Shown here one piece after another: positions 59,584 to 64,000 of a DNA stretch of 64,000 nucleotides (its first letter is position 1; each line of letters opens with the position of its first letter). The position numbers and the translations under genes were made by a program. The stretch is taken from positions 5,169 through 69,168 of the forward strand of contig JAWXCP010000234.1 in assembly GCA_034408685.1 (NCBI GenBank). Direction: 5' to 3'. The DNA is from JANXVY01 sp034408685. GTDB taxonomy: Bacteria > Pseudomonadota > Alphaproteobacteria > Rhizobiales > Hyphomicrobiaceae. The notes under the pieces were generated by a model that saw only the letters and a program-made list of their open reading frames with translations, was not told the DNA's origin and searched no databases.

Positions 59584-60540
59584 GTGGCCATCAGTGCGAT
59601 CAGTGTCCGAAACGTGTCGAAGTCGTTCGAGCGCGGCAAGACCATTCTCGACGGCGTGAGCTTCGAGGTTGGCCGCGGCGAGATGGTCGCTCTCATCGGC
59701 GCGTCGGGTTCCGGCAAGTCGACGCTGATCCGCACCATCGCGGGCCTGTTGGCCATCAATCGAGCCGATGCGCCGCGTCAAGGCGAGCCGGTTGAAGGCG
59801 TCATCGAGATCCTTGGTCAGACGATGCAGCGGAATGGCCGGATCGACGGTCAAGCCAAAACGCTTCGAACCAAAGTTGGCATCGTCTTCCAGCAGTTCAA
59901 TCTCGTGCCGCGTCTGCCGGTGCTGACCAACGTTCTGATTGGCACGCTCGGTCGGCTGCCGCGCTGGCGGGGGACGCTTGGCCTCTTCCCACGGGACGAC
60001 AAAGCCCGCGCGATGCTGGCGCTGCAACGCGTCGGGATCGCCGATCAAGCACTAAAGCGTGGATCGCAGTTGTCGGGTGGACAGCAGCAGCGCGCGGCGA
60101 TCGCCCGGGCTCTCGTGCAAGGTGCCGATGTCGTCATCGCCGATGAGCCGATCGCGTCGCTCGACCCAAGTTCGGCGCGACGCGTGATGGACACGTTGGC
60201 CGACCTCAACACGCGCGATGGGATTACGGTGCTCGTGTCGCTTCATCAGGTCGAGTATGCGATCGGGTATTGCCCGCGGACGATTGCGCTGCGTGGCGGC
60301 AAGCTTGTTTATGATGGACCCTCCGCCGCTCTGACGCCGAGCTTCCTGGCTGAACTTTACGGCGCGGAAAGCGAAGAACTTTTCCTTCCGGGATTGGCTG
60401 CAGCTGGTCACGGTAGTGTTGCGACCACGGTGCAGAACAACCCTGCGCTGCCATCGGCTGCCGCGATCAAGCCTCCGATCGCCGAGGACGGGCCTAGCCC
60501 GATGCAACCTGCTTTTCCGATGGTGAGCGCCGCTCAATAG
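59584..60540 (+). CDS. phnC: Phosphonate ABC transporter ATPase PhnC
   Basis: The 318-residue protein has ISVRNVSKSFERGKTILDGVSFEVGRGEMVALIGASGSGKSTLIRTI (Walker A), signature LSGGQQQRAAIARAL and Walker B VVIADEPIASLDPSS. Together with phnD and phnE it forms the phosphonate/phosphite-type importer. The C-terminus has about 50 extra residues beyond the usual end. The GTG at 59584 is preceded by GGGAG seven bases upstream and gives the family N-terminus; an ATG at 59560 is in frame. Confidence 0.93.
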   Translation: MAISAISVRNVSKSFERGKTILDGVSFEVGRGEMVALIGASGSGKSTLIRTIAGLLAINRADAPRQGEPVEGVIEILGQTMQRNGRIDGQAKTLRTKVGIVFQQFNLVPRLPVLTNVLIGTLGRLPRWRGTLGLFPRDDKARAMLALQRVGIADQALKRGSQLSGGQQQRAAIARALVQGADVVIADEPIASLDPSSARRVMDTLADLNTRDGITVLVSLHQVEYAIGYCPRTIALRGGKLVYDGPSAALTPSFLAELYGAESEELFLPGLAAAGHGSVATTVQNNPALPSAAAIKPPIAEDGPSPMQPAFPMVSAAQ

Positions 60541-60640
60541 CGCAATCACGGGACAGATGTTCGGCTCGCGGTGGGGATGCCGAGGCCGTGCGACGGGTGC
60601 GAGGAGCGCCCGACTTAAATGACGACCATGGAGCTCATTG

Positions 60641-61786
60641 ATGTTGAGAATGACGATGAAGGTCGGGACCATCGCCTTGTCGATGATTGCCCTGGCCGCG
60701 ACTGGCGCACTCGCTCAGGACGCAAAGCCCGCCGACGCGAAGCCTGCCGCTGGTGCCGTGACCGAATTGAACTTCGGCGTCATCGCGACCGAAGCGACGT
60801 CGAACCTGAAGACCGTCTGGGAGCCATTCCTGGCGGAGATGGAAAAGGGTACCGGCCTCAAGATCAAGGCGTTTTTCGCCTCCGACTATGCTGGCATCAT
60901 TGAAGGCATGCGCTTCAACAAGGTGCAGGTTGCTTGGTATGGCAACAAGTCGGCGATGGAAGCCGTCGATCGCGCCGAGGGCGAAGTGTTCGTGCAATCG
61001 GTCGCCAGCGATGGCGCGCCGGGCTATTACTCGCACCTGATTGTCCATAAAGACAGCCCGATCCAGAAGCTCGAAGACGTGCTGAAGTGCGACAAGACGC
61101 TTGATTTTGGTATCGGCGATGCGAACTCGACATCAGGTTTTCTTGTCCCGATGACGTTCGTGTTTGCCGCCAATAAGGTCGACCCGAAGGCGTGCTTTAA
61201 GGTCGTCCGCGCGGCGAACCACGAAGCAAACGCGCTGGCGGTTGCCAACAAGCAGGTCAACGTTGCGGCCAACAACAACGAAAACCTCGAGCGCCTGAAG
61301 AAGACCAATCCAGCTGCACTCGAGAATATCCGCGTGATCTGGACATCGCCGCTGATCGCCTCCGATCCGCTCGTCTGGCGCAAGGACCTCGACGCGTCGG
61401 TCAAGGCGAAGTTGTACACGTTCTTGATGAGCTATGGCCGCGTTGGTGACGAGGCGACCGTTAAAGCACAGATGGGCGTCCTGAACGCGCTTGGCTGGGC
61501 ACCGTTCCGTCCGTCGTCGAACGACCAATTGCTTGCGATCCGCCAGTTAGAAATCGCGCGCAAGCAACTCAAGATCGAAGGCGACGACAAGATTACGGCT
61601 GAAGACAAGGCGAAGCAACTCGCCGCTGTCAAAGCCGATGCCGAAAAGATTTCCGCTGAAGTCAAGGTAGCCGAAACCAGCGATCGTACAAAGAAGCTCG
61701 CAGCGTTCCTGGAAGCCGACAAGGCTGCCAAGGCCGATGATGTGAAGAAAATGATCGCAGACGCTGCTGCCGCACTCGCGAAGTAA
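60641..61786 (+). CDS. phnD: Phosphonate-binding periplasmic protein PhnD
   Basis: The 381-residue protein has a signal peptide (residues 1-24 ending in GALAQD) and the PhnD fold: LNFGVIATEATSNLKTVWEPFLAEMEKGTGLKIKAFFASDYAGIIEGMRFNKVQVAWYGNKSAMEAVDRA and GIGDANSTSGFLVPMTFVFAAN. The ATG at 60641 follows GGAG by seven bases. About 60 C-terminal residues form an Ala/Lys-rich coiled coil (KITAEDKAKQLAAVKADAEKI...) not found in E. coli PhnD. A hairpin lies between it and phnE. Confidence 0.94.
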   Translation: MLRMTMKVGTIALSMIALAATGALAQDAKPADAKPAAGAVTELNFGVIATEATSNLKTVWEPFLAEMEKGTGLKIKAFFASDYAGIIEGMRFNKVQVAWYGNKSAMEAVDRAEGEVFVQSVASDGAPGYYSHLIVHKDSPIQKLEDVLKCDKTLDFGIGDANSTSGFLVPMTFVFAANKVDPKACFKVVRAANHEANALAVANKQVNVAANNNENLERLKKTNPAALENIRVIWTSPLIASDPLVWRKDLDASVKAKLYTFLMSYGRVGDEATVKAQMGVLNALGWAPFRPSSNDQLLAIRQLEIARKQLKIEGDDKITAEDKAKQLAAVKADAEKISAEVKVAETSDRTKKLAAFLEADKAAKADDVKKMIADAAAALAK

Positions 61787-61809
61787 TCGGCCGCTCACGA
61801 CACGATCGG

Positions 61810-61833
61810 CCGGACCTGCACGCGTGGGTCCGG
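61810..61833 (+). terminator. Intercistronic hairpin after phnD
   Basis: CCGGACC (61810-61816) pairs with GGTCCGG (61827-61833). No T-run follows, so it may stabilise the phnD message or reduce read-through into phnE rather than terminate fully. Confidence 0.5.
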
Positions 61834-61889
61834 TCATTCCATACTCTGGCCGTCGCAGACATGCCGACGCCTGCCAAAAAGGTTACACC

Positions 61890-62696
61890 ATGGCGTTGAC
61901 GCAAGACTTGTCGAAGGTGGTGATCCCGCAACCGACAGCCCTCAATCGGCTGGCGGGCTGGGCGATGATGGCTGGCGTCGCGCTTCTGCTGGCGTGGAGT
62001 TTTCGCCCGGTAGAGATGCACAACGCGGGGATGCTGATCAGCGACAGCGGCAACATGGCCGTGTTCATCAAGGGCTTCCTCGCGCCGAATTTCAAGGAAT
62101 GGCGGGCCTATCTGGCTGAGATGGTGGAGACCGTCCAGATCGCGATCTGGGGCACGTTCCTCGCTGTGTTGTTCGGCATGCCGCTCGCGATCCTCGCCTC
62201 GTCGAACGTCGCGCCGTGGTGGGTCGTCCAGCCGATCCGCCGGTTCATGGATGCGACGCGGGCGATCAACGAAATCGTTCTTGCTCTGGTGTTCGTCGTT
62301 GCGGTCGGGCTCGGGCCGCTGGCTGGCGTACTGGCGCTGTTCGTCCACAATCTCGGGATCATCTCGAAACTATTTTCGGAAGCCGTCGAAGCGATCGATC
62401 CGCGTCCTGTCGAAGGTATCCGTGCCACTGGCGCCAGTCGGCTGCAGGAAGTGCTGTACGGGATCGTGCCGCAGGTGGCACCCCTGTGGTCGTCGTTTTC
62501 GCTATACCGGTTCGAGACCAACGTGCGGTCGGCTACCGTGCTCGGCATCGTTGGCGCCGGTGGGATCGGGCATTCGCTTTACGAAAACATCCGCTCGTTC
62601 CAATATGCCGAAACCAGTGCGATCATCCTCATTGTGATTGCCACAGTCTCGATCATCGACATGATCAGCTCACGGTTGCGCAATTGGCTGGTATAG
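61890..62696 (+). CDS. phnE: Phosphonate ABC transporter permease PhnE
   Basis: The 268-residue permease has five or six membrane helices, the N-terminal RLAGWAMMAGVALLLAWSF helix, the conserved RFMDATRAINEIVLALVFVVAVGLGPLAGVLALFVHN segment and the EAA loop EAIDPRPVEGIRATGASRLQEVLYGIVPQ. It transports phosphonates with PhnC and PhnD. Only one phnE is present. It begins after a 103-bp spacer carrying a hairpin. Confidence 0.94.
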   Translation: MALTQDLSKVVIPQPTALNRLAGWAMMAGVALLLAWSFRPVEMHNAGMLISDSGNMAVFIKGFLAPNFKEWRAYLAEMVETVQIAIWGTFLAVLFGMPLAILASSNVAPWWVVQPIRRFMDATRAINEIVLALVFVVAVGLGPLAGVLALFVHNLGIISKLFSEAVEAIDPRPVEGIRATGASRLQEVLYGIVPQVAPLWSSFSLYRFETNVRSATVLGIVGAGGIGHSLYENIRSFQYAETSAIILIVIATVSIIDMISSRLRNWLV

Positions 62697-62725
62697 GGCC
62701 CGAGCCGTATCTTGGAGCATCGCCC

Positions 62726-63370
62726 GTGGTCGGATCATCGTCCGTGATCACGCAAACCCGACTGTCGCCGACGCCGCTTGTTGACCCGACCGCTGACGTC
62801 ACGGGGAGCGAGCTCGGCGTCTACACCGAAGTTGGCGCGCGGACGGCGTTCACGCACAGCGCGCTAGGCGATTACAGCTATATCGTCAACGACTGCGAGG
62901 TGACTGGCACGGGAATCGGCAAATTCTGCTCGATCGCTGCCATGGTGCGGCTCAACCCCGGCAACCATCCCATGGACCGCGCGAGCCAGAGCCATTTCAG
63001 TTACCGTTCGAGCTGGTACTTCGACGGTGCCACGGATGACGACGCGTTCTTTGCGTGGCGCCGCTCACAACCAGTCGAGATCGGCCACGATGTGTGGATC
63101 GGCCATGGCGCGATCGTGCTGCCGGGCGTTACGGTTGGGACCGGTGCTGTGATCGCAGCGGCCGCCGTCGTGACCAAGGACGTCGCGCCCTACACAATCG
63201 TGGCTGGCGTGCCTGCCGCGCCGATACGCGCGCGGTTCCCGCAGCCGATCGCAGCGCGGATGCAGCGGCTGGCATGGTGGGACTGGAGCCATGACCGGCT
63301 CGCCACGGCGCTACCGGATTTTCGCGCGCTTTCGGCCGAAGCGTTCTTGGAAAAATACGAACGGCTGTAG
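62726..63370 (+). CDS. Phosphonate-cluster hexapeptide acetyltransferase
   Basis: The 214-residue protein is a left-handed beta-helix acetyltransferase: ELGVYTEVGARTAFTHSALGDYSYIVNDCEVTGTGIGKFCSIAAMVRLNPGNHPMDRASQSHF and VEIGHDVWIGHGAIVLPGVTVGTGAVIAAAAVVTKDVAPYTIVAGVPAAPIRARF. The motif around NPGNHP is typical of phosphonate-metabolism members (TIGR03308), which sit in phn operons. The GTG at 62726 has GGAG eight bases upstream. It follows phnE by 29 bp and probably is the last gene of phnCDE. Confidence 0.9.
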   Translation: MVGSSSVITQTRLSPTPLVDPTADVTGSELGVYTEVGARTAFTHSALGDYSYIVNDCEVTGTGIGKFCSIAAMVRLNPGNHPMDRASQSHFSYRSSWYFDGATDDDAFFAWRRSQPVEIGHDVWIGHGAIVLPGVTVGTGAVIAAAAVVTKDVAPYTIVAGVPAAPIRARFPQPIAARMQRLAWWDWSHDRLATALPDFRALSAEAFLEKYERL

Positions 63371-63379
63371 GCCGCAGGC

Positions 63380-63415
63380 AATCTGTCTGGCAATCTGGCT
63401 GGCGTTTTGGCGGGG
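63380..63415. repeat. CAATCTGKCTGG duplication
   Basis: CAATCTGTCTGG and CAATCTGGCTGG are adjacent in the spacer after the acetyltransferase gene. The motif recalls the CAATCTGG repeats near 11200. Confidence 0.55.
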
Positions 63416-63488
63416 CGTTGCGAGTTTGCGCTCGGGGCATTTGTCGGCAGGGCTTTCGTTGGCGCCGATGACCGGTTAGTACAACGGG

Positions 63489-63959
63489 ATGATTCCGAGG
63501 TTGGTCTTTCACAGCATGCGCGCGCGTTCGGTTGCGGCTCTGGTCGCCAGCGGGTCGGTCGCAATGATGCTCGCAGTAATAATTGCTGGGCTGTCACCTG
63601 CCCAAGCGCAAGCGCCCGGCACGGTCAACCCGGCGGCGCTGGCGCCGGTTATCCGCGATACCAAACCCTACGACGACAGGTTGCTGCGGTTGGGCGAGAT
63701 CCTGGGCGCGATCCATTTCCTACGGGAGCTGTGCGGCGGCAACGACGGCCCGCTTTGGCGCGAGCGGATGGAAGAACTGGTGCGGGCCGAGGGGCCATCG
63801 GCGCTACGTCAGGCCAAGCTGACGCGGAGTTTCAACCAGGGCTACCGCAACTATCAACGCACCTATTCGACCTGCACGCCGACCGCGCAGACGACAATCA
63901 CGCGGTTTGTTGCCGAGGGGCAGCAGATCTCCGAGACGCTGCTGAGGACGATCCCCTGA
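63489..63959 (+). CDS. TIGR02301-family exported protein
   Basis: The 156-residue protein has a signal peptide ending in LSPAQAQAP and the conserved region KPYDDRLLRLGEILGAIHFLRELCGGNDGPLWRERMEELVRAEGPSALRQAKLTRSFNQGYRNYQRTYSTCTPTAQTTITRFVAEGQQISETLL. This is the TIGR02301 family of alphaproteobacteria, function unknown; the two Cys may form a disulfide. Its last residues and stop codon lie inside an inverted repeat. Confidence 0.85.
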   Translation: MIPRLVFHSMRARSVAALVASGSVAMMLAVIIAGLSPAQAQAPGTVNPAALAPVIRDTKPYDDRLLRLGEILGAIHFLRELCGGNDGPLWRERMEELVRAEGPSALRQAKLTRSFNQGYRNYQRTYSTCTPTAQTTITRFVAEGQQISETLLRTIP

Positions 63960-64000
63960 CCCGCCGCAACCAAACGGCGGGTCAGGGGATCGTCCTCAGC
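63941..64000. repeat. Perfect inverted repeat at the right edge
   Basis: A 26-bp arm (63941-63966) is repeated in perfect reverse complement (63975-64000) around an 8-base loop. The arm begins in the coding end of the TIGR02301 gene and may extend beyond the window. No T-run is visible, so it is not a plain terminator from what is seen. Confidence 0.85.

Overview
The window is a gene-dense stretch of a high-GC alphaproteobacterial chromosome. Evidence for this is the phoH-ybeY-corC operon, a twin-arginine tatABC locus, a cbb3 oxidase operon of the ccoNOQP-ccoGHIS type with FNR/FixK boxes, ECF sigma promoters of the GGAAT-N16-CGTT type, a TIGR02301-family protein and an OlsB-type ornithine-lipid acyltransferase. 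The genus cannot be fixed from the sequence; Hyphomicrobiales or Rhodospirillales are the likeliest orders. I found no tRNA, rRNA, CRISPR array or intact insertion sequence.

Layout. 1-6.5 kb: minus-strand corC (cut by the window edge), ybeY, phoH and olsB; a divergent secreted retropepsin-like protein; then ybbN, a LON-domain protein and a Trm112-like protein. 6.8-11.1 kb: tatABC, a ParD/RelE-type toxin-antitoxin pair, a dihydroorotase and a DUF6653-like membrane protein. 11.2-23.4 kb: a secretion and envelope island with a PsiF-repeat protein, an ECF sigma factor with two overlapping anti-sigma-like genes, an exported Asn/Ser-repeat protein, a DUF6065-like protein, an RTX protein with its own type I secretion ABC transporter and HlyD adaptor, a porin and a subtilase. 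23.6-30 kb: the spoVR-yeaH-yeaG(prkA) stress operon and a persulfide-dioxygenase-like hydrolase. 30.3-35.8 kb: a second type I secretion operon (DUF1611-like P-loop protein, ABC transporter, HlyD, alpha/beta hydrolase). 36-52 kb: a low-oxygen region with ccoNOQP, ccoGHIS, an orphan pstB, a universal stress protein, a phasin, an acyl-CoA synthetase-acetyltransferase fusion, a cytochrome c and a FixK-like regulator. 52-56 kb: an OmpR-type response regulator, a PAS-rich hybrid kinase and a MAPEG protein. 56-63.4 kb: phosphonate uptake and C-P lyase core genes (phnGHIJ diverging from phnCDE plus a hexapeptide acetyltransferase), with a Pho box between the two arms. The window ends in a perfect inverted repeat that overlaps the end of a TIGR02301 gene.

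The most striking observation is a regulon. The same promoter-like motif, GGAATA-N15-CGTTRT, with the same spacing, occurs five times: before the ECF sigma gene itself, before the Asn/Ser-repeat gene, on both strands of the intergenic region between the DUF6065-like and RTX genes, and 15 kb away before the second type I secretion operon. This predicts that one autoregulated sigma factor, held by a double anti-sigma module, switches on two type I secretion systems, an RTX protein and an Asn/Ser-rich exported repeat protein together. I do not recognise this as a described system.

A second regulatory layer is visible in the oxygen region: strong FNR/FixK-type palindromes lie before ccoN and between the acyl-CoA synthetase gene and the gene at 49.9 kb, with weaker ones before the phasin and between the FixK-like and response-regulator genes. 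Many spacers and linkers also carry short (10-18 bp) tandem duplications, which seems to be a habit of this genome.
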